Translations under genes and position numbers: made by a program | The notes under the pieces: generated by a model | The model's database searches: none | What the model saw: only the letters and a program-made list of their open reading frames with translations | Told to the model about the DNA's origin: nothing | Shown here: positions 9,920 through 20,865 of the stretch, one piece after another | Layout: each line of letters begins with the position of its first letter | How positions within the stretch are numbered: the first letter of the stretch is position 1 | NCBI RefSeq assembly: GCF_017591425.1 | Contig: NW_024466218.1 | Span: 9,562,001-9,626,000, forward strand | DNA length: 64,000 nt | Direction: 5' to 3' | Origin: Ochotona curzoniae | Lineage: Eukaryota > Chordata > Mammalia > Lagomorpha > Ochotonidae

Positions 9920-10237
9920 ATTTTAAATACTCCTCATTTTATTTGAAAGTCAGGAAGAGAGAAAGAGATCATCCAACTACTGATTTACTCATAAAAGCCT
10001 CTGAGCTAGATCTAACTCCTAGCAGGTGCCAGGAGCCCAGAATTGAGTCTGGTCCTCTCACTCGGGGGTCAGGGACTGGGGGGGCTTCAGCCCTTCCATG
10101 CCACCTCCCAAGACTTTTCACAAAAGCTGGACCAGGAGCAGCAATGGGACTCACATCCAGCACCCTTTTATGGTATCCTGGCACCACAAGTGACAACCTG
10201 CAGCAGAACCAAATATCAACCCCAGTGAAGGAGAAAC
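9920..10237 (-). mobile_element. CSINE, ancient subfamily, antisense
   Basis: Contains TTTATTTGAAAGTCAGGAAG (tail side, 9939), the block GGTGCCAGGAGCCCAGAATTG near 10025, AAGCTGGACCAGGAGCAGCA and GGACTCACATCCAGC. The head complement is near 10190-10235. Overlapping frames on both strands are repeat shadows. Confidence 0.65.
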
Positions 10238-10690
10238 CCTGGGGCTAAAAAGAATAAAGCAGGGAGGAGATAGGACCCAGGAGAGAAGAGATGAAGAAAG
10301 GAAAGGAGAAAGAAGGAGTTAAAAAAAAATAGATATGAGGATGGACCCCTGAGAGGCAGCTCGGGGGCCGGGGGGCTAAACATGAACGTTGGTGCTCCTG
10401 CCTTGAAAGGAGATAAACGGGTTTCTGTCAGTGCCCTGTGTCTTGATCTGCTCCCTGGATACCAGGGTAGGCTCAGTTTGGAACAGTTCGTCAAACCTTA
10501 TACATTTGATATCTGTAATTTTGGGGTGTGTATATTATATTTCACTAAAAATGGCTTAAAATGAAACATGCTACGTGGGAACATACATTAGATTCCATCT
10601 GTTTTAAGTTTGCCTGAATTTAGTGACCCTGAAAGTAACTTAAGGCATCTACCAACTTCATAGTGAAATATGTTATTTCCTTATCAAAGA
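10238..10690. other. Unassigned DNA with purine tract
   Basis: 10245-10330 is A/G-rich (GGAGAGAAGAGATGAAGAAA). It gives a pyrimidine-coded 92-aa frame on the minus strand without a domain. Otherwise nothing recognisable. Confidence 0.4.
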
Positions 10691-10694
10691 AAAG

Positions 10695-10835
10695 ATAGCA
10701 TCAGACTCTGAGTTTAGGTTTCAGTTTCGGCCCTAATTCCAAGTGCTCTCAGTTAAGTAGCTCTGCCTCACCCCTGGCTCAGTTTGCTATGTTGGGAAAT
10801 GTTACAGGCTCATTTAATGAGATATTAACTCCTAT
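10695..10835 (+). mobile_element. MIR-type SINE remnant (tentative)
   Basis: CAGACTCTGAGTTTAGGTTTC, then CTCAGTTAAGTAGCTCTGCC, then GGCTCAGTTTGC and TCATTTAATGAGATATT. These follow the MIR order of 'gactctggg..', '..aagtcacttaacctctc', '..cctcagtttcc' and '..attaaatgagata'. Confidence 0.5.
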
Positions 10836-11919
10836 CTTCCCTAAAGTGGAATAGATATCAACTGTACCGTTTGCCAGGCTTCTTTGCTCCGAGGTAATTA
10901 CCTGCCATACTCGGTTTCAATATCCATTCTCAGAAAAATCTCAAACCTATCTTTCTTTGAAAGACCCAAAGTGGTCTTTGTTTGAAAGAAGCATTTCAGC
11001 TGCAGTGGGTCAAGAGAGGGAAGCAAGTGCATTTGGGGAGAGAGGGACTAGATAAGCTCCTGTTTCTGAAGCAGGTTAAAGGCGTATCAGGTTCTCTGAT
11101 CCACAGCAGCTGAGAGCAATTTCTTAACCTGGACAGCGCTAAAGTGTTGGGCCAGCTAACCTTTTGTGATCCCTGATAATTTTTTGTTGCTGGAGTTCTT
11201 CTGTTCATTGCAGGACACTTAGTTCCTGGCTTCTTCCTGCTGGAGGTCACCAGTTTCCTTTTCAAACTATAACAAACAAAAATGCCTCCATTGTTACCAA
11301 ATGTCTCTTGGAGGACCAACTCCCCCATATTCCCATTGAGAACTAGTGGCTTAAAGTAAAGTGATAGATGCTAAATTTGCCATGGAAAGCATAGAGGCGC
11401 CCTATGTCAGGAGCTGCAAGGTCACCTGCTACTGAATGGACCTCTAAAATTGAACAGTAAATATATAAAGTACTTTGCATACACAATACAGCCTGTCTAG
11501 ATTATGAAACCCCATACATATGCCAAAGAGTGTGGAGCAGAATACTGAAAATGTTTTTCATATTATGGCAGGTGGAGATTAAACCTTACTTGATTTGATT
11601 TGATGTAGAAAATAAAGAAATGAAACAGACATTTTATGTGTCATAATACAAATTTGTACCTGTTACATATGTTAAAAGAAAAACAATTTAGCAATGTTCC
11701 TAACATCAGAAAATACCCAATAAATGTTGAATGTGTTATTTAGCACTCGTGCTTGATAGATGTGGAAAATGATGAAGCCAAACAGCAAACGTTCCAAAAA
11801 CAAGAGCTAAGCACGGACCCAGCTAAATTACTCCGATGTCCTTGTTCTACACAGCACCGCTACCTCTACTAAGAATTTTGTTAATGTGCCACTGTCTGAT
11901 CAACTTAGGAAAATATGGA
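10836..11919. other. Unassigned DNA
   Basis: A 110-aa antisense frame at 10996-11328 has no recognisable domain, signal or splice context. No repeat family recognised. Confidence 0.4.
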
Positions 11920-11935
11920 CACCCATTATGTTCTT

Positions 11936-12256
11936 TTTTTTAAGATTTATTTATTTTTTTTTTATTGGAAAGGCGGATATACAGAGAGGAGAGACAGAGA
12001 GGAAGATCTTCCCTCCGATGATTCACTCCCCAAGTGAGCGCAATGGCCGATGCTATGCGATCCGAAGCCAGGAGCCTCTTCCGGGTCTCCCACGCGGGTG
12101 CAGGGTCCCAAAGCTTTGGGCCGTCCACTGCTTTCCCAGGCCACAGGCAGGGAGCTGGAAGGGAAGCGGGGCTGCCGGGATAGAACCGGTGCCCATATGG
12201 GATCCCGGGCGTGCAAGGTGAGGACCACTGCGCCACTGCGCCACCGCGTCGGGCCC
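11936..12256 (-). mobile_element. Young pika CSINE, antisense, with target-site duplication
   Basis: Near-consensus copy: GGAAAGGCGGATATACAGAG, TTCACTCCCCAAGTGAGCGC, GGTCTCCCACGCGGGTGCAG, GAACCGGTGCCCATATGGG, then the head complement ending GTCGGGCCC. It is flanked by an exact 16-bp duplication, CACCCATTATGTTCTT, at 11920-11935 and 12257-12272. Intact CpGs and the perfect duplication mark a recent insertion. The four overlapping 68-111 aa frames belong to it. Confidence 0.97.
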
Positions 12257-12272
12257 CACCCATTATGTTCTT

Positions 12273-12640
12273 AACATCCCTTTTTTAGTTTTTTCAGACT
12301 ATAAGAGCAATCTAACTAGGAAGTTTGTGTCTTTATTTTCTTACCTTCCATCTTTGCTTTTTCCACAATCAAGACAACTGAAACAATGTAAGAACATGAC
12401 AGAATGAAGGTGGTCAGATGCTGAAATGATCGTTATGGAATATAAGTAAGTCCTGGAGACATTTTGGAAAGGAAAGCTCAAACAAATCATGGTCAAGGAT
12501 GAAGATGTCATAGGATCTAAACGACACAACTAAGAGCAGGAAGAACATGCTAAAATTTTTGAGAAAGGCATAGAGAGCAGAAAAACAACGTGGGTTTTCC
12601 CACTGCATAGAAAGCTCCACAAATCTGGCCTGCTTTGCTT
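12273..12640. other. Unassigned DNA
   Basis: Two short antisense frames (12341-12620) without domains. No repeat recognised. Confidence 0.4.
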
Positions 12641-12643
12641 TTG

Positions 12644-12942
12644 TTTTAAGATTTACTCATTTGAAAGGCAGAGAGAGAGAGGAGGATCTTTCATCCACCG
12701 ATTTTTCACTCCCCAAATGGCCACAAACAGCTGAGGTCAAGCCAGATTGAAGCCAGTGGTACGGCTCTGTCATCTGGGTCTCCCACATGGGTGCCAGGGA
12801 GTCAGGTACTTGAGCCACTATCCACTACCTCCTAGGCGTGTTAGCAGGAAGCTGGATCAGGAACGGATGAGCTGGGACTTGAACCTTATGTTTACAGACC
12901 TTTTTGGGACTCAGGTTCTTTTGCATCAGCTGTTCCCCATAT
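12644..12942 (-). mobile_element. CSINE, ancient subfamily, antisense
   Basis: TTTTAAGATTTACTCATTTG, GAAAGGCAGAGAGAGAGAGG and CACTCCCCAAATGGCC are followed by GGGTCTCCCACATGGGTGCC. The older-type block CCACTATCCACTACCTCC comes next, then AGCAGGAAGCTGGATCAG and GGGACTTGAACC. Confidence 0.8.
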
Positions 12943-13570
12943 CTGTGATCATTTTGCTCAGCTGAACCCATTGACTGTGCAAATTGCTATGTTTCTCTCA
13001 AATTTAAGGCTTAAACTTACTTTCTTGTAAGCACAATCTTCAAAAGGTTAGTAAAGCATGTGTATTATGAAAAAATCATGTGTGGATTTCAATTTTGGGC
13101 ACCAGATAAACAGCTTTCAATTGCATTTTCCCCACAAACATTTTGAAGCAGTCTCTTATTTCCTAAAAGAAAAATGAGCCTATTTTCTGTTTTCAACTCC
13201 ATGACAGTACTTACAATATTATCTGGCGAACTATACCTGTAAGTGCCCTCCCAAGGTATTGAGTATAGAATTTCTAATAAATGTGTCTTATTCATTCCAC
13301 AAGAAGCAGCTTTGAGTTAAGTGCTATCAAAAATCTGTTTACACAAATACTTTCCCGATCCTTGACATTCATTTTAACTACGCAACACAAGCTCTAACAT
13401 GCTTTATGTTTTTAAACATTTTACCTAAATCTACATCTCCTTTTATTACTCTTCTCAGCACAAGTGTCCTGTCCTATTTCCACAAGGTTATTATTGTTGT
13501 CTTTTGCACTTATTTCTGCTAATTTTTGTATCTGTATTAAGTGCATGTGCATGCTATCTTAAATTAGTCT
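12943..13570. other. Unassigned AT-rich DNA
   Basis: Nothing recognised beyond a short antisense frame at 13089-13295 with no domain. Confidence 0.4.
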
Positions 13571-13571
13571 T

Positions 13572-14090
13572 TTTTAAAATATTTTTACCAGTAATGTTAT
13601 TATTTTAAAATCCAGTTCCATAGACTCTGGGATTTCCCATCCCTCTCCCCAAATCTTCTTTCCCACAAACTGATTTCCCCTCTGGTATTACAATGCATAG
13701 TCTTTCATGAACAGTCATTAGTCCCTCATTCCACTGTTCAAGTGTTTCCCGACATTGTAGGGAAGGACGATGTCAGAGAGTCCAGCTCCCTACTGTCAGG
13801 ATGTATTCCACAGTTTCACTGGATAACATCTTTGGTCTGTCTCCACATCTGGATGTGTCAGTCTCTCTCGCACTTCTATTATACATTCCCTTAAATACAG
13901 AGCCAGATAACACAGTCCACAACAGGGAGAAAAACAGAAAATTTACATCAACATGAACTTAAACAACATGCTGCAGAATGTCCAATGTATTGCTAAAGTG
14001 ATGAAAATGAAAATCAAAATCCTGCTTGTCAACACTCATCCTACTGCATGACCCATGGAGCACTGAAGCAATAATAATAAATTTCTGTTT
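13572..14090 (-). mobile_element. Lagomorph L1 3' end, antisense
   Basis: Read on the minus strand it is an L1 3'UTR ending in an A-rich tail at 13572-13610. It shares ordered blocks with the copy at 20.1 kb: TCATGAACAGTCATTAGTCC against TCATAAACAGTTACATGTCC, and GTCCCTCATTCCACTGTTCA against GTCCTTCATTCTGCTGTTTA. It also shares the G/A-rich GGGAGAGGGATGGGAAATCC (minus) before the tail. The 5' part is missing. Confidence 0.65.
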
Positions 14091-14500
14091 AAAGTGAGTA
14101 AAAAAATGTATTCATATCTTAAAAATAGCTTAGATAAGGACCTGTTTTTCCACATTTTAACTGATACTTTTATTGCTAATTAAAAAAAAAAACTTTTGCA
14201 GAGTAGTGCAAATAACCTCACTTTTGTTTCATACACAGTTATTTGATTAGACTAATTTGGAGAAGATTAAACATTCTCAGAATATTGAGATGGCCATTTG
14301 TCGATGTAAATGTTTTCCATTTATTTTTATCTATGTTACTGAATAAATATCTTGCTGCCATAAATATCTTGCTGAATTTTTAGTTTGTTACCTTTTTAAC
14401 CAGGCAATTTGAATTTCTTCTACTATTGTAAATAGGCTTTTATATTCTATCTTAATGTTTAATTTATCACTGATGAAGAATAATTAAAGCTGTTTTTTGA
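14091..14500. other. Unassigned AT-rich DNA
   Basis: No gene or repeat recognised. An internal duplication ATAAATATCTTGCTG occurs at about 14343 and 14361. Confidence 0.4.
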
Positions 14501-14502
14501 GA

Positions 14503-14800
14503 AAAGCGTCGTGGCCTGATGGATGAAACTTCTACTTACAAAGCCTGCATCCCACATTAGGAGTGCTGGTTTAAATTCCTCTGCTTTGTTTTCTAACCAA
14601 TACCCTGTTCATTCACTTGAGAAGACAACAGAAGATGCCCTAAGTATTGGGGCCCCACCACGCATGGAGTTGCTGTTTCCTGTCTTTGGCCAGGCCCACG
14701 CCTGGCTCCTGCAACCATTTGGCACATGAATCAACAGACTGTACCCCTCTTTCTCTGTGTTCTGCCTCTCCCACTCTCTTCTCTCTTTCTTCATCAGTTA
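14503..14800 (+). mobile_element. CSINE, ancient subfamily, sense
   Basis: Head GTCGTGGCCTGATGGATG (A-box region), AGTGCTGGTTTAAATTCC (B-box region), AGAAGATGCCCTAAGTATTG, GGCACATGAATCAACAGAC and the CT-rich 3' part TCTCTGTGTTCTGCCTCTCC. Frames on both strands here are repeat shadows. Confidence 0.7.
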
Positions 14801-14876
14801 TATTGCTTAGTAACTGATTCATTTACATAATCTAGGAAGGCCACTAGATTAAATTTTTCCAATCTTATTTGTACAG

Positions 14877-14928
<52 letters not shown>

Positions 14929-14929
14929 G
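14877..14929. repeat. (ATCT)13 microsatellite
   Basis: A pure tetranucleotide array of about 13 copies. It directly abuts the 3' end of the antisense SINE that follows, so on that strand it is an (AGAT)n tract grown from the SINE tail. Confidence 0.98.
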
Positions 14930-15243
14930 AAAAGTAGAGTGGTAGAGACAAGAAGAGACAGAGAGATTTGCCATCTGCTGGTTCATGGCCTCAAGGTCAG
15001 TAAGAGCCAGGGCTGAGCCAAGGCTGAGCCTGCCTAAGGCTAGCGACCAGGAATTCCATTCAGATCTCCCTCTTAGGTGACAGGTGGTGGAGTACTTGGA
15101 CCATCATATATTGTTTTCCCAAGCACAATGGGAGGAAGTGAATTGAAAGCAGAGCAGCAGGGACCCATATGGGTTTTCTAATATGGGATATGGAATTCCA
15201 ACATTGTAGGTGATGGCTTAAACCACGACACCAAAACAGCCCT
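14930..15243 (-). mobile_element. CSINE, ancient subfamily, antisense
   Basis: Contains AAGAAGAGACAGAGAGATTTG, TTGCCATCTGCTGGTTCATG and CAGGAATTCCATTCAGATCTC. Then come GGAGTACTTGGACCATCATA and GCAGAGCAGCAGGGACCC, with the head complement near 15210-15243. An 11-bp internal duplication (GGGCTGAGCCA / AGGCTGAGCC) is seen at 15010-15030. Confidence 0.7.
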
Positions 15244-15245
15244 CA

Positions 15246-16715
15246 CTCCTACCAGTCCTTGAACCACATAATTTTGTTATTTTAGCTTGAAGTACTAACT
15301 TACTGTTTAATAACCGCAATGATAATAGATCTTACCCATTTATTTCTGACATTACTGGGCATGCTTCTAATACATCATTATTAAATTCAATATTTGAATA
15401 GAATTATGGAGAATTTTTAGTGGATTAAGAAAACATTGTGCTGTATTTCATTGTTTGAATTGTTGCCATATGTGGATGTTAGCCTCATCAGTATCAATTT
15501 AAGTAATCATAGTTATCTCTTTTAGTATATTAGCAAAGAGAATTGCCTTGATAAAATTCTCATTTTGATCCATTTTTATAATACATGGATAATTCTTCTT
15601 GTTTAAAGTTTTAGATGGGAATTACACTCAGCTACTGGTAAAGAGACCTGGATTAAGCATGCAAAAGCTAGTATTTCTTAAATAAAAAGAAATCTGGAGT
15701 AAGGCAGCTTATGGTGCTGATTCAGCAGTTTGACAACAAAACGTCTCTTCACTTAACTTTTCCTCACAGTGCCCAGATTACCGCAAGTGGCTTGGCCGTT
15801 GTAGCATCATCAAGGCAGGAAAAATGAAGGAACAAAAACATAGTAGGAAACAACAATTCTTTTTGCTTCTATCTTCTAATCTCTAAAAGTAGAGGAATAT
15901 AATTTTTTTTAACTGCCCATATTAGTGAGTGGATTTTTGTTACTAAAGAGAGAAGATGACTAGTTAGTATGGAACTAATAGCGCTCACTATGGTCAATAC
16001 ATTTTTTCTCTTAATACATTGCTTGATTAGCATGCCAATATTTTGGTCATAAGTGTTCATCAGCATCATCTGCACATTCTAGATATTATATTGATATATG
16101 GACACTTATTTGGGGGGGAGGCAGTGCATTTGTAACAGCTTTTCATTAACTAAAATTCTCTAAACGAGCTTCTTAGGAAGGAGGAAGATTCATTCTGCCT
16201 TGTAAATTTAGGGAGTTTGGGGAGTTGGATGACTGGTGTCTGATGATGAAAGGATATATGTGAGCCAGAAAGCAGGGAAAAGCCAGGCAGAACCTGACTT
16301 AAATTATCAGCCTTCTCCCAAGAACTATTTTTCAAAGGCAAGCCCCCCAATGACCCATGAACCCCCCCCCACTGGCTCAGCTCCCAGTTACCATAATTAA
16401 GTCAATATTCTACCCTTGCTATATTCATTATTATCATTAATTCATTAACCATGATCATTAGAATTAGACACCAAGTCCCCAACACATCAGACTTCAGAAT
16501 GCGTCAATAATTGTCCAAGCCATAGCGAGAGATAGAGTGGTTTAGCTTCCTGCAAACCTATTATGTCTGAAATCGTCACCACAATCAAGGTGCTTAATTG
16601 TACTATTACAAGACTGTTCAATTCTCCTTTTTAGCCACATTGACTACTGTCCCTATTTCCTAACATGCAGCAGTCAATAATTCACTTTCCATATTTGTAA
16701 TTACTATAATACTCA
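15246..16715. other. Unassigned AT-rich DNA
   Basis: AT-rich sequence, possibly very old LINE-derived in places, but no consensus block is convincing. The short antisense frames at 15869-16075 and 16150-16350 have no domain. Confidence 0.35.
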
Positions 16716-16719
16716 CAGA

Positions 16720-17460
16720 TATTACTTGAATGGAATCAAGCTTATGTACACTTTTGAGATTGACTTTTCCACTTAGTATAATTACCTGAGGTTTATGCAA
16801 GCTATTACCTATTTCAGTCATTTGCTCCTTATTGTTCTTGGGTAATATTAACTATTCACCTACTAAAGGGTATCTCAATTTTCTAGTTTAAAATACAAAC
16901 AAAGGGGTTGTGAACATTCAAATGCAAGGTTCTGTACAAAGGTAAAGCTTCTATTTCTTTGACATATCTGCAGACAATTAAAGTTGTTCGGTTGCTGGTA
17001 AGTCCATTTCCAGTTTTAGGGAGAATTACCAGATTGCTTTCCAGAACGCTATTACATTGTGTATTCCCATCAGTGATGCCTAAGAGATGCATGATTATAT
17101 TTTCACTAACATTTGGTATTACAACTACTTCTTTATTTGGGGTATTCTTATATGAAACCCATTATGGTTTTGATTCATTTATACAGTGGCAAATCATGTT
17201 AAACATATTTTCCTACAAATATTTTCCATCTGTCTATCCTTTACAATGAAGCATTAGTCCACAAGTTTTGCCCAGGTTAGACTCCCATTGCTTATTCAGT
17301 GTAAGTCTGACAGTTCTTCGTAAATTTCAGGTATAAGTCTCTGGACAGATTTGTGATCCACTGACACTTACCCCACTGCTTGAGTTATTTTTCTGATTTT
17401 CATCTTACAAATCTTGCTTGATCATGTCACATCTAAGAGCTTTTATTGTGATGTCAGAAG
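16720..17460 (-). mobile_element. Ancient L1M-type 3' fragment, antisense
   Basis: Antisense L1 3' region in the right order: TTTGAGATTGACTTTTCCAC, TTTCAGTCATTTGCTCCTTA, GGGGTTGTGAACATTCAAATG, TTACCAGATTGCTTTCCAGA, GTATTCCCATCAGTGATGCC, ACATTTGGTATTACAACTAC, then TTCGTAAATTTCAGGTATAAG. These match the complement of the mammal-wide L1 ORF2 end and 3'UTR. The overlapping 96-aa and 69-aa frames are decayed LINE sequence. Confidence 0.75.
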
Positions 17461-17464
17461 TTCA

Positions 17465-18295
17465 ATAAGCACTTCCAACAGAAAGTTTGTCAAAATCAAC
17501 GTTTTCATAACTCTGGAAACCAAAGACATTCAACAATAACAGAGTGTTTATTCTGGAAAATAGGTGAGTCTGTGTAAGAAGAGTGTGCTTTGTATCATTT
17601 TTATTTCCCTAGTCCCATGACCCTTGCATTAACCCAGTGGAAACGTGAAGAAGCAATGGTTCCAACATCATAGTGAAAACTAACTTCCCAGCAGCCTATA
17701 GATGGGGAAAGATTGAAATTGGGTTTCCCTAAATACTTAATGCCAAGATTTCTGTCATTATTAAATTGCTGGCAACTTCCCAAGCAAGACCCCTTTCACC
17801 TGAAACTGAATAGGCCCAGTTACAAAATGCCCTTCCCTGATGATATTTGTCCAAAATAATCAGCCAGTGTCATTTAATGTTGCAACTGCATGAAACAGAA
17901 ATAACAATTAAGATAACCAACAAGGAGACCCAACATTTTGAATTGAAAACCCTGGTAATGAGAAGTACATAGAGTACACATTCTCAAGAAGCTGGAAGAT
18001 CATGTGCCCCCCTATAGTTATCAGCATGATCATGAAGTGCTGAGATGACCCTATACTCTTCGTTCTATGAATTCAAGGCCTGCATACACAGCAAGTCAAG
18101 GTTAAGGTGAACCTATAACCTGCATATGTGAAACTGAAGTAATGCCCCCTAAATCACGGACAAACTGGGGAAAATCTGGGACACTCATTGCTCTAGGCGT
18201 TGGAAGAAATCTCTGTCAATCATTCCCTAACCATTAACCCAACTGAGCAGGTTTCAGTGACCGCATGTTAAAATACATTCTTAGAGAAATGTAAC
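17465..18295. other. Unassigned, possibly LINE-derived DNA
   Basis: This leads into the L1-like block at 18296 and may be its 5' continuation, but I see no clear consensus. A 60-aa antisense frame at 17601-17783 has no domain. Confidence 0.3.
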
Positions 18296-18535
18296 AATCC
18301 CAGCAACAATGACAAACAGCAACAACAAATTCATTTCAACCATCCAGTATTTAAACAAATATGAGATAACCAATAAAATAGCCCATAGCCCATACAGAAG
18401 GGAAAAAAGCAGGCTATCTGAAGATGGTCTGACATTGAGCTTATAAGATAAAGACTTTAAATTATGGTTTGAAACATTCACTAAGAACAAAAAGACACCA
18501 CATAGGTGTAGAATTGGGTGAAAATATGCATAATT
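18296..18535 (+). mobile_element. L1M 5'-region fragment, sense (tentative)
   Basis: GAAGATGGTCTGACATTGAGC (18421), then TTATAAGATAAAGACTTTAA and ATGGTTTGAAACATTCACTAA, corresponds to the upstream region of old L1 elements. That region reads 'gacttaacagataaagacttcaaatcag..' before ORF1. Confidence 0.5.
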
Positions 18536-18539
18536 CATG

Positions 18540-19380
18540 GTTGTTTTATTTCAGATATTGTGTATACATCAATGACAAATATTAAAAACATTGTGCATTT
18601 TTCTCCCTCTAGAGATCATCAGTCCTCTCTTTTGTGCAACTTAAAATGAAAAACTGGCTATTCAGATTCCTCCTAGAGTCAATGAAGCTGATGCTGTTCT
18701 GCAGTGTTGATTAGATTGATTTGTCCAGTTGTGTTCCCATCGCCTAACCTTTCACCTGCCTGCCTCTTCTCTACAGTCACCATTGGAACTGGGCCACAGG
18801 AGCTGAATTTCAGGTCAATTAATTCTCCTGTGAAGGCAGCTACAGATGATTGCACAGGAAAAGCAAGTATTTTTATGTTTTCCAGACCTTTTGCATTCCT
18901 GTTTTCTTTGCAGAATTTGGAGAGAAGGGTATGAAGAATGATTGTATTGATAAATATATTTGTGAGTTCAGGGACTTCTGGATTTGCATGCACTTCCTCA
19001 GGCTAGTTGACTTTCATGCTGAGGTTCCTGCCTTTGAGGCAGACTGATTCTCCAGCTTGCTGAGTTCAGTCCAGCTGCTCGTCTTCAGCCCGGGGCCTGT
19101 CCAAGCTATACGTGCCTGGGAGGCACTTGCTCATATGTTGCTGATACTTTTGGTGTCATGACAGCGTATCTATGTGATGGAGTACAAAACTTACTTACCA
19201 TTTATCGCTTGGTTTTCTCTTGAATATATTTGATTTCTGCATTTTTTTCTGAGCTACAATGATTCATAAGTATTGATATCTGCTCCTTTGGTTGTCACTT
19301 AGCTATAAATGCAACTATCAATCATTTCCACATTGATGTTCTCTTTGAGCCATGACTTTTTTTTCCAAGTATATGGAGAA
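18540..19380. other. Unassigned DNA
   Basis: Short frames on both strands (18679-19047) lack domains. A polypyrimidine tract plus CAG at about 18755-18777 resembles a splice acceptor, but no exon with a donor or a known protein follows. Confidence 0.35.
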
Positions 19381-19384
19381 ACTT

Positions 19385-19690
19385 GCTGTTTTTTGTATTT
19401 TTATCATATTATTATTTTAGAATTTATTTAAAATGAGTAGATTTCACAGTTTTCATGATACAGATTTAGAAACGTATGGGTTCCTTTCTTCCCTCACCCT
19501 CTCCCTTCCCCATTCCTATCTTTCTCACTTATATTTTTCCCAAATTGTTTAATAGTATAATGATTCACTTCACAATAAACAAGCTTAAGTTGCTAATGTA
19601 TAAAGGTATTATACATATAAAGTTAGTAGAGGAAAAAGAAAGAAAAACGTAAAAGTAAAAAAAAACAAAAATGGAAATCCTCCTATTACA
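19385..19690 (-). mobile_element. Lagomorph L1 3' end, antisense
   Basis: On the minus strand this has a G/A-rich tract (complement of CCCTCACCCTCTCCCTTCCC at 19492). It is followed by the ending CATGAAAACTGTGAAATCTA and ATTTTAAATAAATTC with an A-rich tail. This is the end I know from abundant lagomorph L1 copies. Confidence 0.6.
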
Positions 19691-19694
19691 TAAG

Positions 19695-20050
19695 ATTACA
19701 GATGCATGCTGTATAAGCAGTTTATTCCCAGTATGTTAATCTCACAATGATGATATTTTTTGTGTGTTGTATAGCAAGACCATACTGCTATTAGGTAAAT
19801 GGTTTTATGTCAATTTTTTTTAGCTATTTTAATGTGTGTTTGTATACATATATATATTGCATTTTGTTTAAGAAGCAATGCATTAATTATATTTTTTTAA
19901 GTAATCAAACATTACAATCATAGCACACTGTTATTTTAAAACATCTTGACTAATGAATAGCATCTATTTCATGTGAAATTATTCTGTGATGTGTATAAAA
20001 TTTAATGAACTGCATTATCTATGATACCAAAGACTATGGTGTTTTACATT
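19695..20050. other. Unassigned AT-rich DNA
   Basis: AT-rich sequence between two antisense L1 3' ends. Nothing definite. Confidence 0.35.
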
Positions 20051-20055
20051 TGTCA

Positions 20056-20865
20056 TGACCATTAATCCTTTTTTTTCCAATTTGTATTTATTGTTGTTGT
20101 TATTGTTGTTGTTGTTTTACAATGCGGTTCAATAGGCTCTGGGGATTTATTTCTTTCCATCCTCTCCCAATCCCCCCTCACTGATTTCCCCCATATTATT
20201 GCAGTAGCAAAGTCCTTCATAAACAGTTACATGTCCTTCATTCTGCTGTTTAAGTGTAAAACTACACTGTAGGTATAGACAGTCATGTCCATTAATCTTT
20301 TTTATAATTGATGTATACATAATAGATCAGGGTGGGAAGGATCTAAGGTTAAGAACTGGTTCTGATCATTGTTTCCAAGCTTTCTATTTCTTCTTTCCAT
20401 TTCTTGGGGGAACGGGGAGAGGGGGTTAGGCCATATACCCAGCCTCCTAACCATCCCAGTACCCGAGAATGGGGAAGGGCTAACAAATATCAACCCAGAG
20501 TCACAATGGTGCTTGTTTTGAAGGTTCTGCCCAGGTGGATGCGATAGTTTTGAAATGCTGTCGATCTTGCCGACCTATGGATGAGGAATCCCTTCCAATG
20601 TCCATTGGCTGACACAGTGAACCTTATTGTCTCCAAGCACCCAAATACTTGCAGTCATCATTTGGATAGGATAGTTGTCCATATGTTCTGCTCTCCATTC
20701 TTTGCTGTAGTACCAGATGTCCTCTGCAGGTCTCAATAAACTACCATGTCCTCCATGTGCAACATGGTCAGCCATTCAGCATTTCATCCTCTACACTGAG
20801 AAGGACCAGTTCTTCCAGGTGGACTCATGGATCTGAGCCAGGTGACCAAATGCCCATCAATCTTA
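20056..20865 (-). mobile_element. Lagomorph L1 3'UTR with tail, antisense
   Basis: On the minus strand the element starts near 20865. It runs through TGCACATGGAGGACATGGTA, CCAATGGACATTGGAAGGGA and CACCTGGGCAGAACCTTC, then CCACCCTGATCTATTATG. It ends GAACCGCATTGTAAAAC, a CAA-rich tract (20088-20117) and an A9 tail. The first 500 bases align block by block with the plus-strand copy at 46.5-47.05 kb. It is 5'-truncated; the short antisense frames in it are non-coding UTR. Confidence 0.75.

Noticed and set aside
14877..14929. A regular array that could be taken for a CRISPR-like repeat
   Set aside because: It is a pure tetranucleotide microsatellite without spacers, in a vertebrate genome.
18750..18910. 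Possible exon after a polypyrimidine tract and CAG near 18777
   Set aside because: No matching donor, no recognisable protein in the following frame, and no coding-like composition.
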